A stretch of DNA of 20,334 nt from Tubiluchus corallicola (GCA_030141605.1 JAQGDQ010000097.1:611001-631334), one strand, 5' to 3'. Shown: positions 1 to 10,100, counted from the stretch's first letter. Notes: a model not told the origin generated them from the sequence alone. Numbers and translations: made by a program.

Positions 1-690
1 AAAATTCTTTTTATCCAAACATGCTGTTTAAACAGTTCGCGTCGCCATTGCGACGCAAGTAAATTTGAAATGTTCTTAATTTAATGAGAAGCTTTTAATT
101 CTGTTTGTCAGAGTCTGAAGAATTTTCAAAGTACAAAGTCGGTCGAATTGGAATAATCGGAATGTATGGAAAATGTCCTTGAAATTTCATCTCTTAAGCA
201 GAGGACCTAAAACGAGCCTATTATATTTCATTTACTAAACTTGATTAATGAAAGTTAACCTATTTAGCCAGGGTTGGAGCTGATTCATAATTAAAAAAAT
301 AATTAGTATCAGTGACAGGTAGGGAAACTTAGTCAGTTTCCAAGTTCAAAATATGCTAAAATATACTAGTATTATATAAGATAGTGTATAATTATGAAAT
401 GTATCTTTTAGATATTGAACTGTCGTAAGTCAGAATCAGCCTAACGATTTAACTAACGGTTATCACAATTGTGACATCACAATAACTGTTTAATACCTAA
501 AAATCTATCAATGAAACTCAACTAATCTTATTAACTACGAAGATTGTGAAATATAATCGGAACTTTGGAATGAGTTTAAAAACTGAAATCAAAATTAAAA
601 CCAGTTCGTCAGACCTCTACATGATAGTATAATAAATTCAAATGTTTGGGCCTTTGAAAGTGGTTAAATAGTATGCTTGTTCGAAGAATT
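1..690. other. AT-rich non-coding stretch
   Basis: I see no gene here. Stops are frequent in every frame. The only local structures are a 12-bp perfect palindrome (CTGTTTAAACAG, 24-35), a 7-bp stem with a 4-nt loop just after it (GCGTCGC-catt-GCGACGC, 39-56), and a second 12-bp palindrome (TCACAATTGTGA, 463-474) that sits between imperfect 9-bp arms at 455-463 and 482-490. Perfect 12-mers of this kind are expected several times by chance in 20 kb. Confidence 0.6.
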
Positions 691-1640
691 CAAGAGCAGC
701 ACTGTAAAGTAGCTAGCTCTGCCATTTGGTAATGGCTTGGGGCGCTGACCATTATGAACATCGACGCGAGGGCCACTTCATCAAACTCCGTAGAAAAGCC
801 TCCAAATGCTCCCCTTTACTGACTAAGTGAGGCTTTCTTGAATGAAAGCTAGGCGGTAAGATTTAGCTGCGTCCTGAAGGGAATATGGTTGGTTCCTTCA
901 GGCGTGGGTCGTATTCATATAAAAATTTTTTACAAATTCGTAAAATTATGAAAGTATTCATTTAGCTTTTTCTACGTTAGGTTTGTCAACCATTTTTTGT
1001 TTTATGTTTTCACATACACGTTTGTGTGATAAGCGTCGAGTAGAATGGCCTTTCTCGTTTTAGCCTTTTCACTGCCTCCACGGCACTTTCAAGTCTGAAG
1101 CGAAGTGAGATTTCAATAGACGCTTCTATCGCTTAAGGTCAATTCGTAATACGTTCTCAATAACTTTCTAAAACCTACACAGGTATCGATATAATGGCTG
1201 CTGATATTAGTGCACCTGTGTATAGAGATGAGTGCTAAGATGCATTCAGACCACCTTGCAGGATTTCACACCTTCATAAAAGAGATATGGGCATTAAGAA
1301 GCGCGCCCTTTCAGAGCTTACTGCGCCCTCAAGATTAGAGAAACCACGAGTGGATGGGCTGCCACGGTCATTCTGGGTTAAGTGAGGATTGACTGTCCAT
1401 CAGAGGCGCAGGTGGACAGCGGTCAAACGGCCCATGAAGTACCTATTTTAACATAATAACCTAATAGAGAGTTTTAATGCGCAGTTAGTAGATGGGTTTG
1501 CGAGTCAAGGCCGATATTTCAATGTAACCCTGGTCTGACATACAGCCAGCAAATGTTTCAAGTGGACGTGAGTGACTCGAGCACTTTCCTTGGCAAAGGC
1601 AACTCAAAACCACTCACAAAATACATTAGAAGGCACTTTA
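690..1640. other. G+C-balanced island with serial hairpins, function unknown
   Basis: This stretch is visibly richer in G+C than its surroundings but has no sustained reading frame; the best frame is open for only about 47 codons (1195-1338). Local inverted repeats are frequent: GCCATT/AATGGC with a 4-nt loop (721-736), AAAGCCTC/GAGGCTTT (795-802 and 829-836), CCTGAAGG/CCTTCAGG (873-880 and 895-902), and GTGAGTG/CACTCAC (1568-1574 and 1611-1617). TTGACTGTCCA at 1389-1399 pairs with 1413-1426 if a 3-nt bulge is allowed, and that stem is enclosed by ATGGGC/GCCCAT (1354-1359 and 1430-1435). It could be an old repeat, a conserved non-coding element or a structured RNA. I recognise no RNA family, no tRNA A/B boxes and no target-site duplication. 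Confidence 0.35.
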
Positions 1641-3702
1641 GCCTTTAACTAACTGCTGAATTAACTTCAATTTTCCAGAACTACAAAGGCAGTCTTGATG
1701 AGTGCCAAGCAGTATGTAATTATCTTGAGCAAGTTTGGTTCTCAGGTTTGTTAATATTAAGCTTATAGTACTGTTGCTGAAGTTCTATTAACCTTATTTG
1801 ATTTTGTCGTTTTAAATCAATATAAATAATTAAAAATAATTTCTTAATATTTGTAGTAATTCATCAATTTAAAGGTTTAATGAGTTTAAAAAAATTAGAC
1901 TGTAGGTGTTATGGACTTACGTACATAAAGATCGTAGAGCGACGGTCACTGAGTAATTTCATTTAAAATATTAGGCTAAATTTCATTAAAAAATTGAACT
2001 AATTACAGCATATCTGTATGGAAGGCAGATAATCGAAACAGTGACCAAATTTAGCAGATGCGCTGCCTTCAGTAAGAAACTGCAGATGTAAGTAAATTTA
2101 TACTTAACGGTTAGTAACACTGATGAATGGAAAATAAACTAAAAACGCAATTTGACAGACGAATTGTCTTTCTTATGTCCGGTTCTCAGTCGAAGGTTGT
2201 ATTTGTGTACTTTGCGTTTAGTAATGACTCTATAAACGAAATTTATCGGAATATACACTGATAAAGCATTTGCTGATCAAACTTGGGAAACCCGGAAAGT
2301 TCTCTTCCATTAATTGCATACGTACAATCGTACACGCATTAAGCGTGGAAAGATGTTATTAAAAAATGCCCCGTGGATCTGCCGCGGCAAGACCATTAAA
2401 TATGAAGTTGAAAGGTTAAACGAAGTTTGATGTCACGTCAAATGTGGTCTAGGTTAAAGTGGAACAACTGATGGAGTTCTTCAGTTTGTTTTTGTTGACG
2501 ATGTTTTCTTTTTCTCACAAATGTTTACACAAGTTGGTGCGATTTCACAGGCTTATGCAGTCTCGTTGCAGTGCTACAACTTAGTTACGTATACACTAAG
2601 CACATTGAAATATACTTGATATATGCACTTGAAATAAATAAAAGTCACCAAAACACTTAAAGCAAAGAAAACGCTCTTCATAGATAAAGCTTGAAAATTT
2701 GTCTTGAAATTTCATTCACTTACATCCTACCTCACTGCATACAGAGCTTTTAACTAACATTTAGACCCTAAAGATGAGCGTTAGGAGCAGCCATTTTAAG
2801 GGCAGGTTGTTTTAAAGATAGCATTGCGTAAATTTTGAAAAAATACTCAGAGTATTCATTAATTTAGCAAAAATTTAATTACTTTATGTTGTCAATAAGA
2901 TCAATAATGTGTTTTTGGTGAATCAGAGATGCACACTGGGACGAAGTGCCGTTTGGCTAGGTGGGCGTGGGCATTTAAATTATTAAGAATTTTTTTTTAT
3001 TTACGTAAGTCTTTCATAAAGGCAAGCGTAATGCTAGCTAATACAACTTTCTATGGAAAGTTATTCGGTATATATGTTAAAATTCCATTTTCTTCCCCTT
3101 TCAACAGTTACAATTTACGTACAATGCTTTTCCGTTTCACACATCTCCCTTTTATAGATTGACAGTCAAAATCATTTTTCTTTTAATAGAAACTGTCAGA
3201 ACAAGGTTCACTAATTTTAATATTGTGTGTCAGTAACATATCGATTTTGTTGTACATAAGTAACGTGATGAACTACTGAACACACAAATCACCAAGGAAA
3301 CTATAATATTAGAGACAAGGTGTAAATTCGTCACTTTTACGGTAATTTATTCAGGTTTGGTAGTGCTAAATTATTAATTATTCCATCGAATCAATCTAGA
3401 AAATTACGCCGTAGTAGCGTCAGTCAACTGAAATATCTTGATTAACAATAATTTCGTGCTTCCAGATTCCTTCATTTAAAGAATATACAATATTTTTGTC
3501 AAAAGTGCCGCTACCGTCCAATTCAGTCAAACAACAAAGGGCCTGTTTTTAATGTATTATGCTTTTTTGAAGACTTTTAGCCCCAGCAAAAACTGCATAC
3601 AAAAATTCAAAAATGAAAATTAATTCTATTAAAGTATTAATAAACAAAGACTGTACATAGTCATAAGTAATTGTTCTGCGACGAACTAAAACATCAGTGT
3701 CT
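1641..3702. other. AT-rich non-coding stretch
   Basis: No gene, RNA or repeat array is recognisable. The longest open frame (2929-3162, plus strand) is 77 codons of unremarkable sequence, within chance expectation. TGCCGCGGCA at 2380-2389 is a GC-only-core palindrome in an AT-rich setting and is the only local oddity. Confidence 0.6.
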
Positions 3703-3856
3703 TATCATCGTCATCATCATATTGCCTGTGTCAACACCGTCATCATCATTGCCGTCATCGTCAGCAACACTAGTTACTGTAATAACAGCATAATGGTCAT
3801 TTGTAAGCGTCGTCGCTTTCAAAATCACCGTCACCATCGCCGTCGCTGCTTACCAT
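3703..3856. repeat. Degenerate ATC/GTC/GCC trinucleotide tract
   Basis: This is a decayed trinucleotide microsatellite on the plus strand: CATCGTCATCATCAT-like runs broken by unrelated bases, then CGTCGTCGC and CACCGTCACCATCGCCGTCGCTGC further on. The mixture of ATC, GTC and GCC units is the same trio seen in the arrays at 5355-5446 and 5916-6021. The purity is low, which suggests an old array that no longer slips. It encodes nothing plausible. Confidence 0.7.
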
Positions 3857-5354
3857 TGCCATAGTTACTCTATTAACCCTGTTTTGTGAAATTAAAAAGA
3901 ACAATTACCGTAATTTTTATACAATAATTATGAACACAGCATATAATTTACTTCCAAAATTGCTTGCGTTATGAATTACTGCCTAAACTATTACAGTACT
4001 CTTGTTGACCCTACCAATCAGCTTCGTTACACAGAAGCTCGTCAAACTAAATGGGCTGATAGTAGGTTGATAGTTTGGTAAGAGAAGAAAAGTATTTGCT
4101 CAACTCTTCAGTTGCACAATAGCAAGCTATCCGGACGGCTGCAAGCTCTTCTAGTATCAGCCTCACAGCTAGCATTAGCTAACGTTACAAGACGATTGTC
4201 ATGGCTCAAATGGCTTTCCAAATTGGCCTTAATCTTGTGCTAATTGCTGTCCTGAACAAGCCTGCTGTTACGATCAAGGCAAGCCTACTGTGATTACAAG
4301 CAGATCTGCATTTATATTGCAGTCTTGAAGTTTTTACTGCAGTAATTACACAGTACATACTATGATTAGATTAAGAAGATTCGAATCTTTCTTTAACCGT
4401 CTAGTAGACGTTCAGAAACTATGATTTTTCAAGACTTATATATGTACAAAAGCCAACTGATTTCCCTATATTGAACTCACAGATGACGACTTGCAATGTT
4501 GTTGCTTGTTGTTGCTGACGCAAAAAACTATACTGAATGTTAGTTATAAAATAATTGATCGTACAAAAATCTGCTGTTCTACGTTCAACTACATGAACTG
4601 AATCCTGGTCTTTAGATCGGCCAGACGTGTTAACCCATTCAAGTCCCATTGTCTATAGTCTAAAGGCCAGGAATTCTAAATCTAAATCCCCGAGGTGCTT
4701 AATTTCTGTACTCGGGATTGTTGATCTTTCTCAGCTTAGTGAATGTAATCCCCGAAAAAGGCTAAACTTTTACTACAGCTATAAAACAAATAAAAAATAC
4801 AATTTTTTGCGATCCTAGCTTAGCTTTTAAACTTTTCTACTATTTAAAATTGTACTTATAAAAGAGCAGTGATTAAATTACATAAAAATTATTGTTCTAC
4901 ACGATTTGGCGACTTTTGTTTCAAAAGTTAGTTTCAATATCAGAATTTCATTTTCATTTTAATAAGCTGTCAAAATTTCGCGACATCAATTTCAAAATAA
5001 AACTATAAAAGTTTTAGAAATAGCAACAAAACAAAATTATAGCCGTGGACGTGGATGGCATAATAAAAAAAGTTATGTTTTTATCCGCTTACAAACAGCT
5101 ATTTCGTAGCCAATTTCATCCTGCTTCTTCGATGTAAACATTAGCAATATGCTACCCTCTTCGAAAAGCAAAACCATTGAATTTTGTTAGGGTTATTAAA
5201 ATGTTGTTAAATGTTAATCACATTGTTAATTGCTCGGAAGCGATACCTGACAAGCCACTGGCATAGTTAGCAGTGTCTAGTTTTTTGCTGGATTATTCCG
5301 GTTTATCAGTCTTGAGGGCAGATTTTCTTCTGTTTGCGCAATGTCTATTGTGTG
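3857..5354. other. AT-rich non-coding stretch
   Basis: No supported gene. A short ATG frame at 4201-4293 (30 codons, hydrophobic centre) and small open frames at 4419-4649 (minus) and 4627-4818 (plus) are of chance length and match nothing I recognise. AAGATTCGAATCTT at 4376-4389 is a perfect 14-bp palindrome whose core resembles a tRNA B box. There is no A box or cloverleaf upstream, so I do not call a tRNA. Confidence 0.55.
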
Positions 5355-5446
5355 TTGATGATGTTGAGGATGATGATGATGGTGATGATGATGACGACGA
5401 CGCCGACGACGACGACGACGGCGATGATGATGATGATGATGATGAT
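5355..5446. repeat. GAT/GAC microsatellite flanking the first copy of the 5.4-6.3 kb repeat
   Basis: A compound trinucleotide tract: GAT units with interruptions, then GAC units, then GCC-(GAC)5-GGC at 5402-5422, then eight perfect GAT units at 5423-5446. The GCC-(GAC)5-GGC block recurs at 5953-5973 in the same orientation and marks the left boundary of the sequence shared by the two direct copies. Apparent acidic (Asp-rich) or Met-rich frames across it are artefacts of the repeat. Confidence 0.85.
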
Positions 5447-5685
5447 GAAGACAAAGACGACGATAACCCGCATTGGGCTGCGAAATATCAGTTTATTAGC
5501 AAATAAAACAAATATCTTCTTATTATGGCATCCATGACTCCGCCTATAATCTTTGTTTTTTAAAGATCTTGAAAAGCTTTTATTTTTCGTTGTTTTACGT
5601 AGAATTCCTTCTGTAGCTCTCCGTTACATAGCGGATATTGTCGCCAAACTGTTAGAAACTGTCAACATTTATTACCGCCCAAAAC
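5402..5685 (+). repeat. Direct copy A1 of a triplicated unit
   Basis: This is the first copy of the unit. From 5447 to 5685 (239 bases) it is identical base for base to 6022-6260. The shared region extends left through GAT units (8 here, 16 in the other copy) to GCC-(GAC)5-GGC. It ends on the right at CCCAAAAC. A frame without stops runs from 5553 to 5747, but it begins with TTG right after a stop and has no recognisable domain. The inverted copy carries indels that would destroy any such frame, so I do not treat it as coding. Confidence 0.9.
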
Positions 5686-5706
5686 CGCGCCTTCTTTCAA
5701 ACAACT
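5686..5706 (+). other. 21-nt spacer loop, forward orientation
   Basis: A 21-base segment (starts CGCGCC, ends CAACT) between AAAAC (5681-5685) and GTTTT (5707-5711). It separates copy A1 from its inverted partner and so forms the loop of that large foldback. The exact reverse complement of this 21-mer occurs at 6261-6281, again between AAAAC and GTTTT. Confidence 0.9.
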
Positions 5707-5955
5707 GTTTTTGTAATAATGTTGATATGCTTTACAGCCTGCTATAACGAAGTTACAGAAGGAATTGCAAACAACGAAAAAATGTGCTTTTCAAGATCTT
5801 TAAAAAAGATATAGCGGATTGCGGATGATTATTATAAGAAAGATATTTGTTTTATTTTAAGTTAATAAACTGATAGTTTCGCAAGCCCAACGCGGCTATC
5901 GTCGTCTTTGTCTTCATCAATACGCATCATCATCATCATCATCATCATCATCGCC
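5707..5955 (-). repeat. Inverted, diverged copy A' of the triplicated unit
   Basis: Reading the minus strand gives a decayed version of A1. The best matches are a 22-base perfect block (5786-5807 against 5556-5577), ACAGAAGGAATT, AACAACGAAAAA, ATATTTGTTTTATTT and GTCGTCTTTGTCTTCAT. From GTTTT to CTTC it is about 209 bases against 239 in A1, with several indels. By eye the identity is only some 70-80 percent. It ends in CAT/ATC units and GCC at 5953-5955. It is therefore much older in sequence than the A1/A3 pair that brackets it. Confidence 0.85.
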
Positions 5956-5973
5956 GACGACGACGACGACGGC

Positions 5974-6001
<28 letters not shown>
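5925..6001. repeat. Perfect 31-bp trinucleotide hairpin at the A'/A3 junction
   Basis: CAT/ATC units ending in GCC (5925-5955) face GGC followed by GAT units (5971-6001), with a 15-nt loop of five GAC units (5956-5970). The arms are perfectly complementary over 31 bases. The GAC loop keeps the orientation it has in A1. This is the head-to-head junction between the inverted copy and the second direct copy. Confidence 0.85.
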
Positions 6002-6024
<23 letters not shown>

Positions 6025-6260
6025 GACAAAGACGACGATAACCCGCATTGGGCTGCGAAATATCAGTTTATTAGCAAATAAAACAAATATCTTCTTATTA
6101 TGGCATCCATGACTCCGCCTATAATCTTTGTTTTTTAAAGATCTTGAAAAGCTTTTATTTTTCGTTGTTTTACGTAGAATTCCTTCTGTAGCTCTCCGTT
6201 ACATAGCGGATATTGTCGCCAAACTGTTAGAAACTGTCAACATTTATTACCGCCCAAAAC
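5953..6260 (+). repeat. Direct copy A3 of the triplicated unit
   Basis: This is the third copy, in the same orientation as A1. It shares GCC-(GAC)5-GGC, a GAT run (16 units, 5974-6021, twice the length in A1) and 239 identical bases (6022-6260). It ends at CCCAAAAC exactly where A1 does, and the 21-nt loop that follows is flipped. Perfect identity to A1, next to a strongly diverged A', implies a recent duplication or gene conversion, or a false duplication in the assembly. Confidence 0.9.
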
Positions 6261-6289
6261 AGTTGTTTGAAAGAAGGCGCGGTTTTGGG
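6261..6289 (-). other. Inverted 21-nt spacer loop with GTTTTGGG arm
   Basis: Bases 6261-6281 are the exact reverse complement of 5686-5706. They are followed by GTTTTGGG (6282-6289), which pairs with CCCAAAAC (6253-6260) as an 8-bp stem. In the first copy only GTTTT (5 bp) is retained. After 6290 the sequence no longer matches any copy clearly. Confidence 0.85.
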
Positions 6290-6590
6290 GTGTTGTTTGT
6301 AATTATTTATCGGTTGGTTATTCAAAAGAGTGGAATGACATTAAGCAGGCGAGGAGGGCGCACGTGTGCAGAAATCCACACTTGATAGTGTAAACATTCA
6401 GCTAGATGATCCAAACATTACAGCACAATTAAAGGCCACCGAATCCCCTCTGCTGTAAACAACTATAAACCAGCTACATTTCCCCAATGCAACAACGAAC
6501 CATAATTATCCTGGCAACACTGTAGTAAACTTTAGCTCAGCAGTGTAGACGAAGTCACCGATTGTGTTTATAAACCATTATTAGTAATGA
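6290..6590. other. Unique non-coding sequence between repeats
   Basis: No gene or repeat is recognised. CACGTG occurs at 6361-6366. The open frame crossing from the repeat into this region (to 6385) has no ATG start and no recognisable domain. Confidence 0.55.
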
Positions 6591-6616
6591 TGATGAAGAT
6601 AATAATAATAGCAGAC

Positions 6617-6769
<153 letters not shown>

Positions 6770-6861
6770 ATAATAGCAGTAGTAGCAGTAGCAGCAACAG
6801 CAGCAACAGTAGTAGTAATAGTAGAATAGTAGTAGTAATAGTAGTAGTAGTAGCAGCAATT
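6770..6861. repeat. Degenerate GTA/GCA/ACA tail of the microsatellite
   Basis: The perfect GTA run continues as mixed TAG, CAG, CAA and TAA units (for example AGCAGTAGCAGCAACAGCAGCAACAG-like order), and ends at about 6861. All the sequence variation of the array is on this side; the left flank (6583-6616) has only a few GAT/AAT units. Confidence 0.9.
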
Positions 6862-9062
6862 AGTATTGTGACTATCGCATTAAACTTTCAAAGTATAAAT
6901 CATTGGGCTTCTCGGAAGACAGGTTACCTAAACGTCTCTTGACAGTATTTACGTTGTGTGTAAATCACCACAATTTTTATTGTCATGGTTTAGCTGTAGT
7001 GATGTACTGCTGTATAAAATCAGCATGGGATGGAAAGAGCAGTTTTGTGTCGCATTCTTCGCTTTTATTGTAAAGGAAATGGAAGTTATGTCCCCATCCT
7101 TCGAGCCCAAGCATCACTTTACATAAGTATCGTTATATTTTAAATAACATAAAAAAGTAATTTGCATAACTGAAAGATGCAGAAAGTGCACATTTTAGTT
7201 AAACATATCGTGTGAGGTGAAGTAACGTATCAAAGACATAGGGCCTACTCATATGATTGAAAATAAGTATCGCGCTAGAAAGTGAAACAAAGTAGACGCG
7301 AAGAAGCGTTTTAAAGCACAAGCAGATTAAAAGAGCAGAAGTTTGCTGAACATAGATGTAAAAGTTGTAAAAATACGCTTTAGTTATATAACTAACCCAG
7401 TTTACAACTAAAACAGTTTTTCGTTGCAAAACATATGAGTATGAAACATGCAAGTAAGAACAACGAATTTTACAAGTTATAGTATCAGCCAAAATATCAT
7501 TTTTAAGATAACTGCGCACAGTTAGAACTAATTTTCTTAAGCCTATTACAATTATATAAATTCTACGGACTCTATAATAATTGCGTTGGGAGGGTGAATT
7601 TATTGACGCTGCTTCTTTTCCGAGCGTTTTAGTTGGAAATGTACCGCCATTTCATGGGAATGAAAACGTGTCATCGTCTTTTTCCATTATTCAAGATCAA
7701 TTATCGATCAATAACACCATCTCCATTAACCCTGCTTCAACGTCTAGATCAGTAAAATCTTTCTGAGCATGCTCAGTAGACGTAAATGCAAAATTGTACC
7801 GCTACAAAAGTAACATATCTCAAATTCATAATTATACCAAAATTGATATTATCTGCAACACGATTACCTTTATACTTTATTATTAAAAATATGGGTGTTA
7901 GTGAATATTTGCCTATTTAGTTTAACCATTCAATGTCTTAAAACGATTTCTTCTAGAATTTAAAGCCAAAAGGCAGAGTTAGTGATAAATCAATTGCTGC
8001 ATAACATAAGTGCATTATGATGCATTTGAAAAGGCTCCTTGGGCGCTTAGACCCTGAGAATAAACAGATTTGCAACGCAACTTAAAAGCCAGGGGTTTTT
8101 TGAAAGGAATTCAAAAGGAAAGCCTTGGATCGTTATATGGCAAGAACCAGGCTCAGCATGTCTTATAGGGACGTTTTGTGTTGTTTTACAAGTCTTAGGA
8201 TTATGCGAGTAATTTTCCGTAACGGTTGCCCCAAAATCCAAGCCTACCATTTCCACTTCTCCTGCTTATAGATTTAACATGAAAATGGATTTGATGGAAG
8301 TGCTATGAGCTTATTTAATTCTTTTGCGAAGTTGGTTTATAAAAAAGTGAAACTTCTCATTTTTGCCAGTTTCTCTCGCTTTATTTAAAACGTAAAAACT
8401 ACAAGCAAAGCTGCTTAGTTGCAAAACAAAACATCACATTGCTTACCAACCTTTTAACGTTAGCAAGTAAACTTATGAGAATATCTCATGTGTTCTTTTT
8501 TTATTTTTGGTGGACTATTCGTTGATATTTTTGTTTTAAAATTTGCGTCATGTCGCCACGTTCTGTTGTTCAAAATTCAACAACTCCAAAATTTATGCTT
8601 TGTTTATGTAGCAGAGGTTATAGGTTTTTTGCAAATTAGGTCTTCTAATAACCCGTAGATATGGAGGATAACATGTACGATATGTTTGAAATTAATTTAC
8701 AAGGTGGCATTTTTTACAATATCTTGTCTTGAAAATAAGAAAAATTTAGCAAGGAATTACAATACTTATGCTAAGTTTTGTTTTACCTTTAATTTTATTA
8801 ATAGATAACTGTTATAAATAGTTGGAGCTAGGTCAGGATTTGTTTTGAAAATCATACATTAATATGCCATCCCGGAATTCGCATTTTTAATTGGGCCTAA
8901 AATGACATTGCATAACACTTAATAATAAGACCTGGAGCATTTACATAGCACTTAATAATAACAAAAAATCTTATAATGAAAAAATGAGAAAAAGCGATGC
9001 ACCGCTGTATATTTTATCCTTTTTTCTTTAAAGCAAGCTAACACTAATGAGCTGAATGTATT
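6862..9062. other. AT-rich non-coding stretch
   Basis: No supported gene. The 106-codon minus-strand frame at 7199-7519 is rich in Tyr, Leu and Ile with no motif, and one frame of that length is expected by chance in this composition. A 69-codon minus frame at 8047-8256 is likewise unsupported. CTGAGCATGCTCAG at 7763-7776 is a perfect 14-bp palindrome, about two of which are expected by chance in the window. Confidence 0.55.
8906..8971 (+). repeat. Two-copy tandem duplication of about 32 bp
   Basis: Unit 1 (8906-8937) and unit 2 (from 8938) begin with CATTGCATA and CATTTACATAG. They share an identical 13-mer, CACTTAATAATAA (8916-8928 and 8949-8961), 33 bases apart. The 3' part of the second unit has diverged. 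This looks like a small old tandem duplication. Confidence 0.7.
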
Positions 9063-9095
9063 TTCTCATTTCTTCTTCTATCTTCTCATTTCTTC
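9063..9095 (+). repeat. Short pyrimidine direct repeat
   Basis: TTCTCATTTCTTC occurs at 9063-9075 and again at 9083-9095, a 20-bp period within a T/C-rich tract. Confidence 0.75.
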
Positions 9096-9225
9096 ATAGT
9101 GATTTTTTCATATAATCTACAAATTCGAATTTCTGTGTTGAAAGTTATATACGATGTGTATTTAATTGCTACGGTTTTATTGTGATTTTAATAATTAACG
9201 GCTAGGCAAACGAGTTATTATAATT

Positions 9226-9489
9226 ATTCAAACCCAGGTAGGCCTATCACGTGACCACCTGCCCACGGCTTACTTGCGTGAACGGCAATCATCATCGGCG
9301 CAACAAAGTGTTTCTTTGAGACACGCAGGGCAAGGCGGATTCCTCACAGAGCCGTTTGTAGATGATTGTGGCAACGAAAACAAAAAACTGGTTGAATGTT
9401 TTGCTTTCCGCAGACAGACGTGGCGGGCAGAGCTGAATAATAAATTAATCTGCACATCCACTGTTGATTCATTCACAGATGGTTACTGA
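9226..9489. promoter_or_regulatory. Candidate regulatory island with E-boxes and SOX/TCF-like sites
   Basis: This is a G+C-richer island in AT-rich DNA. Sites visible by sequence are TAGGCCTA (9239-9246), the palindromic E-box TCACGTGA (9247-9254), CACCTG (9256-9261), AACAAAG (9302-9308, SOX-type) and CTTTGAG (9314-9320, TCF/LEF-like). The last two form a CAAAG-5-CTTTG inverted pair. A plus-strand frame is open from 9199 to 9489, but it lacks an ATG and resembles no family I know; the opposite strand is also open for 68 codons. TTTTGCTTTCCGCAG at about 9399-9413 looks like a splice acceptor, so a short exon is an alternative. Regulatory function is inference from site density only. Confidence 0.3.
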
Positions 9490-10059
9490 AAGTTGTGACA
9501 AAAAGTATCAAAATTATGGCACAAAAGCTCCGCTCTTCTTCATCGAGATGCAATGATAATATTTACCCTTCTGGGAGCCCCAAGTTAATATTCTACCACG
9601 CAAGGTGACAAAAGGCCACCCAGGTAACGAGTTTCAGAATTTTAACATGCAAAACGCCCAAGCCCGGGTTTTGCGTATAATTTTTGTTACGTATTTAATC
9701 GTTAATTACCTTACTTTGGATATAATGCCCGGTAGTATTCAACAGATATTATTTTAGAATTTTTGAGTACGTTACTAAAATGTTTTTATGTAATTATTCA
9801 AATGCAAAGAAATATTGACTGTCTTTTGTGGCTTTTTATTTGGCACATACTGCATTTTGCGAAATTTTCATCGTATCTATATTTTATGTTAGTCTCTGCA
9901 CATTTTAGTACGTAACCTCAGTGTATATAAAATAACGTTACTGCAATCTTTTTTGTAACATTCTGACTTGAAAATGAAGGTTTACTTTATTTTTACCTTT
10001 TGTATTTAGTGACTTTTTTTAGTTATAAATATACTTCCACGCACAATGCTATTTCTCTA

Positions 10060-10100
10060 AACATTTTTTGACATTTTTGACAATTTTTTGACAAAAATTG
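10060..10100 (+). repeat. ATTTTTTGAC tandem repeat ending in a hairpin
   Basis: Three imperfect copies of an ATTTTT(T)GAC unit lie in tandem. The last forms an 8-bp perfect inverted repeat, CAATTTTT-tgac-AAAAATTG (10081-10100). Confidence 0.75.

Noticed and set aside
4376-4389. GATTCGAATC resembling a tRNA B box
   Set aside because: It is part of a 14-bp palindrome; no A box, acceptor stem or cloverleaf can be folded around it.
5553-5747. Frame in copy A1 (and its duplicate in A3) that could be a conserved peptide
   Set aside because: It has no ATG, begins directly after a stop, and its duplication comes with the repeat; the diverged inverted copy has indels that break it.
5925-6021. CRISPR array or satellite
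   Set aside because: The units are 3-base microsatellite repeats with no spacers; the host is eukaryotic by all other signs.
7199-7519. 106-codon minus-strand frame with hydrophobic patches
   Set aside because: About one frame of this length is expected by chance at this composition; no transmembrane pattern or motif of a known family is visible.
7763-7776. CTGAGCATGCTCAG perfect palindrome
   Set aside because: About two perfect 14-bp palindromes are expected by chance in 20 kb of this composition.
8047-8256. 69-codon minus-strand frame
   Set aside because: Many frames of this size are expected by chance, no family is recognised, and no good donor site follows.
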